A DNA stretch of 64,000 bases from positions 248,001 through 312,000 of the forward strand of contig NZ_AEYF01000045.1 in the NCBI RefSeq assembly GCF_000292525.1, written 5' to 3'. Source of the stretch: Rhizobium sp. CCGE 510 (GTDB lineage: Bacteria; Pseudomonadota; Alphaproteobacteria; Rhizobiales; Rhizobiaceae). How positions within the stretch are numbered: the stretch's first letter is position 1; each line of letters opens with the position of its first letter. Of this stretch, positions 51,865-60,036 are shown piece by piece. The notes below the pieces were generated by a model, which was not told where the DNA came from, did no database searches, and saw nothing but the letters and a program-made list of their open reading frames with translations. Both the position numbers and the translations under genes were made by a program.

Positions 51865-52584
51865 ATGAGCCTGATACGCAATAACCCGGTGGCGATGTAC
51901 CTGCAGATTGCCGATCGGCTTCGCCGCGAGATCGCCGAAAGAAGATACGAGCCCTCCGGGCGACTGCCATCGGAATCGCAGATCATGACGCGCTTCGACG
52001 TCAGCCGTGTCACTGTTCGCCTCGCCCTCGAGCAGCTCGACAAGGATGGGCTGATCGAGCGCAGGAAAGGCAAGGGCACCTTCGTGGCGGGCAAGCAGGT
52101 CCGCCACCAGATCGATACGCTGCGCAGCTTTCACGAGTCGCTGAAAGTACAGGGATTCGATGCCACGATGCGGATCGTCGAGCTGACCGCGATTGAAACG
52201 CCATCGGCCTTCGTCTCGTTGTTCGGGGCAAGATGCGCGCTGTTGGAGCGCCTTCACATGGTGGACGACGAGCCTATCGCTTTAGGCCGAAGCCTACTGC
52301 CCGTCGCCATGTCCGAACTGGTGTTGGAAACGGTCGAACAACAGCCGACTTATGCACTTCTTAAAGACAAGGCGGGTGCCGATATTGCCTCCGCCGAAAT
52401 CGCGATAGGCGCGCGCGCAGTCCCGCCTAGAATTTCGTCGTTGATCGGCGCTGATGCGAATGCGGTTTTGCTCGTCCTTGAACGGACCTCATATTTCGAT
52501 CATGGCGCCTGCGCCGAATGGTCGGAGTTCTTCATCCGGCCCGAGCGATACAAGTTTGTCCTCGGCAATCGAATGTCCGCCTGA
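51865..52584 (+). CDS. GntR-family regulator, HutC/UTRA type
   Basis: A 239-residue protein: N-terminal winged helix (MYLQIADRLRREIAERRY, LPSESQIMTRFDVSRVTVRL, then IERRKGKGTFVA) and a C-terminal UTRA ligand domain (from ~90). It is divergent from the importer/DUF3604 operon, which it probably represses until the ligand appears. The start MSLIRNNPVAMYLQ is typical. Confidence 0.92.
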   Translation: MSLIRNNPVAMYLQIADRLRREIAERRYEPSGRLPSESQIMTRFDVSRVTVRLALEQLDKDGLIERRKGKGTFVAGKQVRHQIDTLRSFHESLKVQGFDATMRIVELTAIETPSAFVSLFGARCALLERLHMVDDEPIALGRSLLPVAMSELVLETVEQQPTYALLKDKAGADIASAEIAIGARAVPPRISSLIGADANAVLLVLERTSYFDHGACAEWSEFFIRPERYKFVLGNRMSA

Positions 52585-52930
52585 GCATCGGTCCTCACCT
52601 CGTTGTGGCCTGTCAAGTAGGCCGGCATCAGGTTGATCAGGCTCTTGACGGTCTCAGTTCTTCAGCGATTTAACCAAAGACAACCACAGCTTCTCGCTTT
52701 TGTTTAAGGTCGACCGGTAGTGATCGCCGTCGTAGCTACCTGGTTGTGACGAGGGGCTTCTTCAAGGCATCTCGCAGCCTTATGCATTCCGGCCATAACC
52801 ACGTTCGGTTAGTCACACTCGGAATTGTGCGCAGGATCGTAGGTGGGTATAGAGGGGTAGGCCGGTAATCCTTATTCCGCATGTACCAGCATATCACCAA
52901 ACCATCCCGTGTATTCAAGGGCTTCTTATA
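52585..52930. other. Intergenic region without a recognised gene
   Basis: About 350 bases between the GntR gene and the SyrB-like gene. On the minus strand a short frame (TVKSLINLMPAYLTGHNEV around 52600-52660) looks protein-like but lacks start and context, so it may be a worn remnant. No other feature was recognised. Confidence 0.4.
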
Positions 52931-53584
52931 TTGAAAAAAGTGCAGCGCAGTTTTGCCGTCGAGTACAAAACCGGCAGGCGAAAACTCGATTCCAGCTCGA
53001 ACTCGATCTGGGGCAACATGGATTTAAAGTCTGTCGCTCGCGACCTAACAGAAGAGGCAATGCCGTATCTGTCAGATAGCTCTCCGAGTGGCAAATCGGA
53101 ACCAGATCAGGCCGAGCCGTTGTTGACTCCGCCTCTCGGCGCGTCAACAACTGCATCAGATACACAGGAGATGAGCATGGCCGACGAAACTGCTACGATA
53201 GTCAAAGCCGATGTACCGACCGTTGCCGAAACCCCCATTGCGCCGAAGAAACAGCGTAAACCCCGCACCAAGAAAGTCGCGGCACTCGAGACCGCGCCAG
53301 CTGTCGCAACGGCAGAGCCAGCAGTTGCTCAGGTCGGCGCCGGTGGTGGGAAGAGGAGGGGGCCCAAGGCAAAGGTGGTCGAAGCTGTGTCCAGTGCCAA
53401 ACGTGCACCTGTGCGCCGTGCTCCGAAGTCTGTGCAGGCAGCCCCGGCCGCGCCCATGACGGCGATCGATGAAATGTCGGATCTCTTGCAGCTGGAAGAG
53501 GAAAATCAGCGACTGCGCAAGCTTCTGGCCGAAAAACTTCGCGCTGAAAATGCCGATCTGCGCAAACGGCTCAAGCTCGATTGA
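52931..53584 (+). CDS. SyrB-family regulator
   Basis: A 217-residue protein with the family N terminus QRSFAVEYKTGRRKL and SIWGNMDLKSVARDLTEEAM. A low-complexity Lys/Ala/Pro/Arg-rich centre follows (~95-180, nucleic-acid-binding-like), then a C-terminal leucine-rich coiled coil (LLQLEEENQRLRKLLAEKLR). SyrB-type proteins of Sinorhizobium affect symbiotic gene expression, and the family is frequent on rhizobial plasmids. The start appears to be TTG 52931 with AAGGG 9 bases before; an internal ATG at 53174 would lose the conserved N terminus. Confidence 0.8.
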   Translation: MKKVQRSFAVEYKTGRRKLDSSSNSIWGNMDLKSVARDLTEEAMPYLSDSSPSGKSEPDQAEPLLTPPLGASTTASDTQEMSMADETATIVKADVPTVAETPIAPKKQRKPRTKKVAALETAPAVATAEPAVAQVGAGGGKRRGPKAKVVEAVSSAKRAPVRRAPKSVQAAPAAPMTAIDEMSDLLQLEEENQRLRKLLAEKLRAENADLRKRLKLD

Positions 53585-53712
53585 TATAAGCAGCCGGTCA
53601 ATCACCGGCCGCATTTCTATGCTTATCGAGACGAACACTTTGGCGGCGGTGATGCTGTTGCCGGACTTAGAACTCGCAGCCTGCTTGCGGGATAAAGCGC
53701 GAGGTCGGATAG

Positions 53713-54261
53713 ATGGCGTCTCCCTGGAAATTTCTTGCCCGACTGATCTCACCGCGACGCGAACAAAAGAGAGAAAGCGGCTCGACCGAGAGGGTTGCGC
53801 CGGGCGCGTTGCCTATTGCCGGTCCGACTGACGCGCCTGCCGAGGAGAGTGTGAATAGCGCTGATCGACCGGCAAGCGAAGAGCTGCATCGTCAAAATCA
53901 ATCTGCCGCAATTTCTGCAGAGCCCGTACGTTCCGAAACAGCCGAAAGCGATCGTCACGATAAGGTCGACGGCGAAGACGCCAAAATCGTCGAGCCCGCT
54001 GCTTCAGCTTTATTGGGCGGTACTGCTGATGCCGCCACCGCTGCGCATGCGAAGATCGAGCGAGCTGTCGAGGTCGCACCGCGCAAGCAAAGAAGTCGCA
54101 GCAAGGAAGCGGTAGCGGTTGCGAACTTTTCCCAGGTTATCCACATAGCAGACGAGATGAACCTCGATGAAGAGATCAGGGTGCTCAGGGGTCAGCTAGC
54201 CAGAAAGCTAAAGCTGCAAAACGCGCAGTTAAGGAAAATGCTGGAGCGGTTTGAACGGTGA
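53713..54261 (+). CDS. SyrB-associated coiled-coil protein
   Basis: A 182-residue protein starting MASPWKFLARLISPRREQKR, with an acidic/alanine-rich disordered middle, a basic patch (PRKQRSRSKEA) and a C-terminal coiled coil (LRGQLARKLKLQNAQLRKML, ending ERFER). The tail parallels that of the preceding SyrB-like protein (both end in L-x-x-x-L heptads with RKL), and I recognise the pair from other rhizobia. It may form coiled-coil partners with it. Function unknown. Confidence 0.7.
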   Translation: MASPWKFLARLISPRREQKRESGSTERVAPGALPIAGPTDAPAEESVNSADRPASEELHRQNQSAAISAEPVRSETAESDRHDKVDGEDAKIVEPAASALLGGTADAATAAHAKIERAVEVAPRKQRSRSKEAVAVANFSQVIHIADEMNLDEEIRVLRGQLARKLKLQNAQLRKMLERFER

Positions 54262-54332
54262 CCGTGTCGCGTGCCGACCAAGCGAAGCCGGAATGCAGTT
54301 GTAACGCATAAAAAATGGAAAGGAACATGAGT

Positions 54333-55028
54333 ATGAGTCTTGTGGGAACCGGCGCCGTGGCGATCTGGCATGACATCGCCCCGGAGGGACGCGATGATTT
54401 CTACGCCTGGCATGGCGAGGAACATATGCCGGAGCGCGCCGACATACCCGGATTCATCCGGGGCCGCCGATATGTCGCCACGCGCGCCGGATTGGAATTT
54501 TTCAACCTTTATGAAACATCGTCACCCGAAGTCCTGAAGGGCTCCGACTACCTTTCCCGCCTCAATTCTCCGACGCCATGGACCACGGCTACGGTGAAGC
54601 ATTTCCGCAACGTTGCGCGGTCTCTTTGTCGGGTCGAGTACACATCTAGTCATGGCGAAGGCGGGTTGATCGCGACATTGCGTTACGATGTGCCTCAGGC
54701 GTCGGCTGTCGATCATCTGACGCATATGAAGAATGTGATCCTGCCCAGCCTATCGCGTCAACCGGGCATCGCTGGGCTTCATCTGCTGGTTGCCGATGTC
54801 GGCGCGAGCGCGATCAGGACCGAAGAACAGAAGCATCGCGCCGAGGCCAATCGTATCCCGGCATGGGTTTTGCTCGTGGAAGGCTGGGGCGACGAACGGC
54901 CGTTCGAAGCGTGGTCCGACGCGACGCTGTCAGCGAATTTTTGGAGCGAAGCGGGAGCAACTGGCCCCGCCGATATTGGTTTTTATAGGCTTCAAAACGT
55001 CCGAACTGCCGTCAGCCGGGAGCCTTGA
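54333..55028 (+). CDS. DUF4286-like (EthD/dimeric alpha-beta barrel) protein
   Basis: A protein of about 231 residues with two ferredoxin-like halves. The first contains FYAWHGEEHMPERADIPGFI followed by RGRRYVA, the pattern of DUF4286/EthD-like dimeric barrel proteins. No catalytic motif is assignable. AAGGA lies 8 bases before ATG 54333, but only 2 before ATG 54327, so the later start is preferred. It is convergent with the TIM-barrel gene and may belong functionally to the catabolic block that follows. Confidence 0.68.
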   Translation: MSLVGTGAVAIWHDIAPEGRDDFYAWHGEEHMPERADIPGFIRGRRYVATRAGLEFFNLYETSSPEVLKGSDYLSRLNSPTPWTTATVKHFRNVARSLCRVEYTSSHGEGGLIATLRYDVPQASAVDHLTHMKNVILPSLSRQPGIAGLHLLVADVGASAIRTEEQKHRAEANRIPAWVLLVEGWGDERPFEAWSDATLSANFWSEAGATGPADIGFYRLQNVRTAVSREP

Positions 55029-55046
55029 TCGGAAATACCTGCTCGA

Positions 55047-55883
55047 TCATCGATCGGGCGACACGTCACACTCAGAAGCATGTGCGGTGATTATTTTCTT
55101 TGCCGCCAACAATGCCCGTCGCGCCAGCTCCTCCGCCCCGAAACGTTCCATCATTGAGGTCGAGGGAACCTCGATGCCGATCACGGCATTGGCGGGAATA
55201 GCCGTGATGACCGGCTGGAAATCGATTTCCCCATCACCCGGCAAGAGGCGGTTGAAGCGCGCCGTGTGAAGGCGTTCTTCGTCACCGCCGCCCGCATATT
55301 TCAGAGCATCGCAGACATGAATATAATCCAGCCCGCCCGCGAGGCTGGAAAGCTCCTGCGCCGTTCCGCCCACACGGTCGAGATGGAGCGTATCGAGCAA
55401 AACACGCGCGTTTGGCTGCTGGCTGCTCTCGATCATCCGGCGTGCTTCCATTGGTGTTCTGATCACACTCCAAGGGATGAACTCCAGGTGAACCATCAGG
55501 CCGAATCCGGCCGCCGCTTCGCACAGAGCCGCGAAATTGTCGGCCACGCGTTCGGGATCCGGATCGTAGCATGATGCGAGCACCGTACGCGCCCCGAGGT
55601 CGGCCCCTGCCTGAAACAGCGGGAGGTAATCGTCCAGAGCCGTTGTCGTGTTCAAGCTGATCGACTCGATGTCGAAGACGCGCATTCCGGTATCGGCAAG
55701 GCGAGCACGCGTGTCGCGCATCAGCGCCCTATTACTCATCAGCGGATAAGCGATGCCACCAGGGCCTGACGGCAGAAGGCGCAGACCGATAAAATCATAT
55801 CCCACTCGTGCGGCGATATCGACTGCGGCGGGTGGCGCAATCTGCAGCAGCATCAAATGCGAAAGCGAAAAGGTGAGGCTCAA
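55047..55883 (-). CDS. Xylose-isomerase-like TIM-barrel protein (isomerase/epimerase or dehydroshikimate-dehydratase-like)
   Basis: A protein of about 278 residues of the AP-endonuclease-2/sugar isomerase superfamily. Metal-ligand regions are MRVFDIESISL (Glu), LMVHLEFIPW (Glu), RVLLDTLHLDRVGG (Asp/His), DYIHVCDA and VIGIEVPST (Glu). The superfamily includes sugar epimerases and 3-dehydroshikimate dehydratases; the AroE-like gene at 58259 makes the latter possible. TTG 55883 is proposed, with GGAGAGAG before it; the longer frame begins inside the IclR operator and cannot be right. Confidence 0.72.
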   Translation of the reverse strand: MSLTFSLSHLMLLQIAPPAAVDIAARVGYDFIGLRLLPSGPGGIAYPLMSNRALMRDTRARLADTGMRVFDIESISLNTTTALDDYLPLFQAGADLGARTVLASCYDPDPERVADNFAALCEAAAGFGLMVHLEFIPWSVIRTPMEARRMIESSQQPNARVLLDTLHLDRVGGTAQELSSLAGGLDYIHVCDALKYAGGGDEERLHTARFNRLLPGDGEIDFQPVITAIPANAVIGIEVPSTSMMERFGAEELARRALLAAKKIITAHASECDVSPDR

Positions 55884-55956
55884 CGACTCTCTCCGGATCC
55901 AGGTCCAGCCCCAACGGCCGGATTTGAGGTTGACAAGTATCACACACTCAAGCATT

Positions 55957-55973
55957 TTGGAACAGTGTTCCAA
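55957..55973. promoter_or_regulatory. Probable IclR operator in the divergent promoter
   Basis: TTGGAACA-G-TGTTCCAA is a perfect 17-base palindrome. Its 15-base core (TGGAACAGTGTTCCA) recurs exactly at 59192, just before the IclR gene. It lies between the TIM-barrel gene (minus) and the DJ-1/PfpI gene (plus), so it can control both. Confidence 0.8.
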
Positions 55974-56004
55974 TTAGCGCGAGATAGAAAAAGGAAGACG
56001 CAGC

Positions 56005-56589
56005 ATGCAGCACAAAGTTCTGATCATCATTGGCGATGCCACCGAGACGGTAGACACGCTTTACCCTGTCCTGCGCGTTCAGGAGGAGGGCTTTCAAGCC
56101 GTCGTGGCCGGTCCCGAAAAGCGGCGGTACAACATGGTCATGCATGAACATACGGAAGGCTGGGACATCACGCGGGAATGGGAAGGCTATAAGATCGACG
56201 CCGACATCGCCTTCCGCGATATCGACCCGTCGCAGTACGCTGGGATCTTTTTCAGCGGTGGGCGCGCACCGGAATACATTCGGGAAGATCCGGACCTTAT
56301 TCGCGTTACCCAATATTTCTTCGAACACAACAAGCCGATTGCCAGTGTTTGCCACGGGGTCGAGATTCCGGCGCGGGCGGGTTGCGTTAAGGATCGTCGC
56401 ATGAGCTGCGTTCCCAAATGCCGGTTCGACCTTGAAGTCTGCGGCGGCATTTACGACGAGGGCCCAATCTGCGTCGATGGCAACCTCGTCAGCGCGATGT
56501 TCTGGAACCACCACCACCTCTATATGAAGACCTGGATCGGCCTCTTGGAAGCTGAGCGCGAGAAGATGCGGCAGCGTGATGCAGCCTGA
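56005..56589 (+). CDS. DJ-1/PfpI-family protein
   Basis: A 194-residue class I glutamine-amidotransferase-like protein with the nucleophile elbow PIASVCHGVEI (Cys116, His117) and GIFFSGGRAPEY before it. The family contains glyoxalases, deglycases and hydrolases of reactive carbonyl compounds. First gene of a plus-strand operon (with ROK kinase and SIS isomerase), directly downstream of the IclR-type palindrome. Its exact reaction is not readable from the sequence. Confidence 0.82.
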   Translation: MQHKVLIIIGDATETVDTLYPVLRVQEEGFQAVVAGPEKRRYNMVMHEHTEGWDITREWEGYKIDADIAFRDIDPSQYAGIFFSGGRAPEYIREDPDLIRVTQYFFEHNKPIASVCHGVEIPARAGCVKDRRMSCVPKCRFDLEVCGGIYDEGPICVDGNLVSAMFWNHHHLYMKTWIGLLEAEREKMRQRDAA

Positions 56590-57517
56590 AGCGCCCCCCT
56601 TGGCGATTGCTGCAGCCGTGGACTTCGGCGGCACCAAGCTCGCCATTGGCTTCGTTGACGAGGCGGGGCGGGTCCTGGCGAGCACAAGGTTCGCCACGCC
56701 GGATGGCGGGCCTGCTGAGGTGGCCAGGGCTGCGGCCGACGAGCTTGCGACAATAGCGGCGCGTTTAGGGCTCGATCTGCTTTCGCTGGCCGGGGTGGGC
56801 GCCACGGTGCCCGGGCTTGCCGACACGGAAAACGGCGTGCTTCGCTTTGCGCCGACGCAGGGCTGGCGCGATGTGCCCTTCGCTCAAATGTTGTCGGATG
56901 CCGTAGGGCTTCCTGCATTCATTGCCAATGATGTCAACGCCTGCGCCTTGGCGGAACAGCGCTTCGGTGTCGCAAAGGGGTGCGCGAACTTCCTGTGGGT
57001 CACAGTGTCGACCGGCATCGGAGGTGCGCTGGTCCTGAACGGGCGATTGTTCGAAGGGCCTCGCGCGCTTGCCGGTGAGATCGGGCACATGGCCGTTGCC
57101 ATCCCCGGCCCGCCCTGCGGTTGCGGCCGTGACGGCTGCCTACAGGCGGTGGCGTCCGGGACCGCAATTCTCAAGGCGGCGATCAAAAGCGGCCTTGAGG
57201 TTTCAAGTGGGCGCGACGTGTTCGACAAGGCTCTCGCGGGAGACACGCGAGCCGTCGAAATTGTCGACTCGGTGCATGTCCATATTGGACGTGCGCTTTC
57301 ACATGCGGCCAACCTGCTCGACCTTGACATGATTGTCATCGGTGGCGGGGTGGCCGAGAGCCTTGATACCCGCAGGCTGCAAAGGGAAGTTTTGGCGCAC
57401 GCAATCACTTTGCCCGAACACGCCCCTCCAGTTCTGCGAACAACTCTACGGGCAGAAGCAGCGCTGATCGGCGCGGGGCTTCTGGTATTTTCTAAGCAAC
57501 GAAGAGAAGCGATATGA
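56579..57517 (+). CDS. ROK-family sugar kinase
   Basis: A 312-residue kinase: ATP loop AVDFGGTKLAIGFVDE near the N terminus, catalytic Asp in FIANDVNACALAEQ, and the ROK zinc motif CGCGRDGCLQAV preceded by GEIGHM. It phosphorylates a hexose or amino-sugar-like substrate. The start overlaps the DJ-1 gene by 11 bases, and its stop overlaps the SIS gene start (ATGA), so the three are translationally coupled. ATG 56579 is chosen; GTG 56576 is also possible. Confidence 0.88.
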   Translation: MQPEAPPLAIAAAVDFGGTKLAIGFVDEAGRVLASTRFATPDGGPAEVARAAADELATIAARLGLDLLSLAGVGATVPGLADTENGVLRFAPTQGWRDVPFAQMLSDAVGLPAFIANDVNACALAEQRFGVAKGCANFLWVTVSTGIGGALVLNGRLFEGPRALAGEIGHMAVAIPGPPCGCGRDGCLQAVASGTAILKAAIKSGLEVSSGRDVFDKALAGDTRAVEIVDSVHVHIGRALSHAANLLDLDMIVIGGGVAESLDTRRLQREVLAHAITLPEHAPPVLRTTLRAEAALIGAGLLVFSKQRREAI

Positions 57518-58101
57518 AACCGAACACCTATGTAACCGCCGTTCAGGATGCCCTGGGACAGACGGATTTCTCCGGGCTCGACCAGGCGGCAGAGGTTCTA
57601 AAAACCGCATTCCGCGAAGGACGCCAGGTCTTCGTCTTCGGAAACGGAGCATCAGCCGCTCTTGCAAGCCACATGGCGACCGATGCCGGCAAACTGCTGA
57701 TTGCCGACGATGGAGCGGGGGGGCGTAAGCGGCTTCGAATCCTGAGTCTCAACGACAATAGCGCCTGGCTGACGGCCATCGGCAACGATATCGGCTACGA
57801 TCGGGTGTTCACCGAGCAGCTGGCCAATTACCTTCGCCCGGACGACGTCGTTATCGGGATCAGTGGCTCGGGCGGTTCGCCGAACGTGCTGCACGCGCTG
57901 GAATTCGCGAAATCGCGCGGCGCCACGCTCGTCGGTTTTACCAGCGCGCGTCCGTCGGCGGAGAAAATAGCGGACCTGTGCGATGTCTGCCTGCGCGCGC
58001 CGCTCGAGATGATGGAGCAGATCGAGGATCTCCACGTCATCTATCACCACATTATCGTGCGTTGCGTCTACGATGCGATCACAGGACAAGCGGAAGCCTG
58101 A
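57514..58101 (+). CDS. SIS-domain sugar isomerase (GmhA-like)
   Basis: A 195-residue phosphosugar isomerase: phosphate-binding segments VFGNGASAALASHMATDAGK and GISGSGGSPNVLHALEFA, and the C-terminal EQIEDLHVIYHHIIVRC typical of sedoheptulose-7-phosphate isomerases. It probably acts on the product of the ROK kinase. Substitution of GNGGSAAD by GNGASAAL near the active site suggests a substrate other than the usual heptose. Confidence 0.82.
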   Translation: MKPNTYVTAVQDALGQTDFSGLDQAAEVLKTAFREGRQVFVFGNGASAALASHMATDAGKLLIADDGAGGRKRLRILSLNDNSAWLTAIGNDIGYDRVFTEQLANYLRPDDVVIGISGSGGSPNVLHALEFAKSRGATLVGFTSARPSAEKIADLCDVCLRAPLEMMEQIEDLHVIYHHIIVRCVYDAITGQAEA

Positions 58102-58138
58102 CACGAGTGCCTACCGCATCGTCCGGCGGAAGACAGCG

Positions 58139-58180
58139 CCCCTTCGGGGTAAGCCAACCCGGCGTTTGGGGCGCCGCCCC
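58139..58180. other. Two GC-rich hairpins between SIS and AroE-like genes
   Basis: CCCC-TTC-GGGG (58139-58149) and GGGGC-GCC-GCCCC (58168-58180) are perfect short stems. They may terminate or attenuate transcription before the AroE-like gene. No U-tract is present, and the spacer (157 bases) is the longest gap inside this block. Confidence 0.4.
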
Positions 58181-58258
58181 CTCGGGCTACTTCCAACATC
58201 CCGCGACGCGTCGGTTTCCGCTTCACGACTCCGATAACGATGAAAAATGGAGGCCTCC

Positions 58259-59167
58259 GTGGACACGCCAGAAAAAACTACGTCGCATCCAATCCCCGCG
58301 CTGGATATCGACGGGGCAACTCGGTTGCTGTTTCTGATCGGTGATCCAATCTCATCGGTCCGCTCCCCGGCACTGTTCAACAGCCTGTTCGAGGAATCAA
58401 AAACGAACGCCGTCTGCATTCCCCTTTGCGTCTCAGCCGAGAATCTCGAGGGATTTTGGTCGGGCGTCCGCCAGACTGGAAACCTGGCCGGCCTGCTCGT
58501 TACGATGCCGCACAAGCGGCTCATGGCCAGTCGTGTCGATGATCTCGATCCGACCGCGCAGCAAGTCGGCGCGATCAATGTTGCCAGGCGCGAGGCGAAC
58601 GGCCGCTGGCGCGGGGCGATTTTCGATGGCTGGGGTTGCGTTTTGGGCATGCTGTGGGAGGGGAACGATCCCACCGGCAAGCGCATCCTTCTCGTCGGGT
58701 GCGGGGGCGCAGGAAGCGCGATAGGATTTGCGCTGGCGCAGATGAATCCAGCGCGGCTTGCGATATTCGATCTCGATACGACGGTGGCTGGACGTGTCGC
58801 GGCGCAAATTTCGGCTGCCTTTCCACTTTGCCCGGTTACGGTCAGCGAACCCGATCCTACCGGCTTCGACATTGTCATCAATGCCACGCCGCTCGGCATG
58901 AACCCCGGGGATCCGTTTCCGGTCGACGTCGAGCGCTTACGTCCGGGGATGGCTGTTGTCGACGTGGTGACCAAGCCAGATCCGACGGCGTTCGGTTTAG
59001 CGGCGCGGGAGCGCGGTTGCCGCACGCAATCGGGGCGGGCGATGCATGAGGGACAAGCTGTGTATGCTGCCGCTTTTTTTGGACAGCGGTACTGGCCCCC
59101 CCACCGCGAGAAGGTGGTGCCACCCGGTCCGGCGGAAGACATCAGTCCGCAGCGACATGAACATTGA
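58259..59167 (+). CDS. Shikimate-dehydrogenase-like (AroE family) oxidoreductase
   Basis: A protein of about 302 residues: substrate loop IGDPISSVRSPALFN, catalytic Lys in LLVTMPHKRLM, Rossmann loop ILLVGCGGAGSAIG and INATPLGMNPGDP. In housekeeping AroE the segment before the Rossmann fold is NTDG; here it is AIFDGWG, keeping the catalytic Asp but changing its neighbours, so a related polyol or quinate-like substrate is more likely than biosynthetic shikimate. GTG 58259 lies six bases after GGAGG and is preferred to ATG 58247. It precedes the IclR gene on the same strand. Confidence 0.85.
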   Translation: MDTPEKTTSHPIPALDIDGATRLLFLIGDPISSVRSPALFNSLFEESKTNAVCIPLCVSAENLEGFWSGVRQTGNLAGLLVTMPHKRLMASRVDDLDPTAQQVGAINVARREANGRWRGAIFDGWGCVLGMLWEGNDPTGKRILLVGCGGAGSAIGFALAQMNPARLAIFDLDTTVAGRVAAQISAAFPLCPVTVSEPDPTGFDIVINATPLGMNPGDPFPVDVERLRPGMAVVDVVTKPDPTAFGLAARERGCRTQSGRAMHEGQAVYAAAFFGQRYWPPHREKVVPPGPAEDISPQRHEH

Positions 59168-59191
59168 CACAGGTACCTCTAATGCGTATTC

Positions 59192-59206
59192 TGGAACAGT
59201 GTTCCA
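59192..59206. promoter_or_regulatory. Probable IclR operator before its own gene
   Basis: TGGAACAGTGTTCCA, a perfect 15-base palindrome identical to the core at 55957-55973. It ends 15 bases before the IclR start codon, suggesting autoregulation. Confidence 0.8.
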
Positions 59207-59221
59207 AATGGATGGATAACA

Positions 59222-60001
59222 ATGTCGCAATTGGTAATAGATCGGCTTTTGGACGTCGTTGAACTTCTCGTCGAGCATCCGCACGGCATATCGTTGAGCG
59301 AAATCAGCCGCCGTTGCGACATTCCGAAGGGAGCGGCACACCGATTGGTGACGTCAATGGTCGAGCGCGGCTATCTGGAGCAGGATGCCAGCAGCGAGTG
59401 GTATCGGCTTACCTTGAAAACCTCAGGCCTCGGCTTTCGGTTTCTTGCGGAATCGGGCCTGACCGACGTCACTCAACCTATTCTCAACCGTCTGGGCCAG
59501 CAGACAAAGGAGCTCTCCCGTCTTGCGGTCGTCCAGGGGCAGTCCCTGATGTGGGTTGCGAAGGCTCAGGGCTCTCCTTTAGCGCTCCGCTATGATCCCG
59601 ATATCGGGACGCCGGTCGTGTTGCACGCGACGGCAGTAGGTCGAGCCTGGCTATCTACCTTGGACGAAGAGGAAGCACTCGGGATTGTCTTGAAGGCAGG
59701 CTTCGAGGTTCCGGCGCGCTTCAATCGAAATGTCATCACCAACGCGGCGGATTTGCGAGCAGAACTCGCCGCAACGCGCCGTAGGGGCTACGGCCTCGCT
59801 ATTGAAGAGGGTGAGGTCAATACCGTCGCTTTCGCAGTCCCTGTGACAGTTCCCAATGGGAAGAGCGTCGGGACGCTCAGCATCGCCGGACCGATCATGC
59901 GTTTGAGCGCTGATCGTTATGAAGAAATCGCGGACAGCTTGAAGAAATCAGCACGCGAGTTGGCCCAAATCTGGCCGCTGCGCCAGTTCGTGGGTGCCTG
60001 A
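59222..60001 (+). CDS. IclR-family transcriptional regulator
   Basis: A 259-residue protein: winged helix at residues ~5-60 (VVELLVEHPHGISLSEISRR, IPKGAAHRLVTSMVERGYLE), IclR effector domain afterwards (LHATAVGRAWLSTLDEEEAL, GYGLAIEEGEVNTVAFAVPV). It lies within the block it probably controls, with a palindromic operator in front and another at the divergent promoter 3.2 kb upstream. The effector is presumably the transported substrate or a metabolite of it. Confidence 0.92.
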   Translation: MSQLVIDRLLDVVELLVEHPHGISLSEISRRCDIPKGAAHRLVTSMVERGYLEQDASSEWYRLTLKTSGLGFRFLAESGLTDVTQPILNRLGQQTKELSRLAVVQGQSLMWVAKAQGSPLALRYDPDIGTPVVLHATAVGRAWLSTLDEEEALGIVLKAGFEVPARFNRNVITNAADLRAELAATRRRGYGLAIEEGEVNTVAFAVPVTVPNGKSVGTLSIAGPIMRLSADRYEEIADSLKKSARELAQIWPLRQFVGA

Positions 60002-60036
60002 ATGTAGTTTCTATCGTCTTGTTATGGGAGGAGACC

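Noticed and set aside
52600-52660. Minus-strand frame reading VKSLINLMPAYLTGHNEV as a transposase remnant
   Set aside because: The stretch is too short and matches no transposase motif I can name; no inverted repeats are nearby.
54185-54425. Minus-strand short frames with a hydrophobic stretch near 54.3 kb
   Set aside because: They overlap the end of the SyrB-associated gene and the start of the next gene, and lack a ribosome-binding site.
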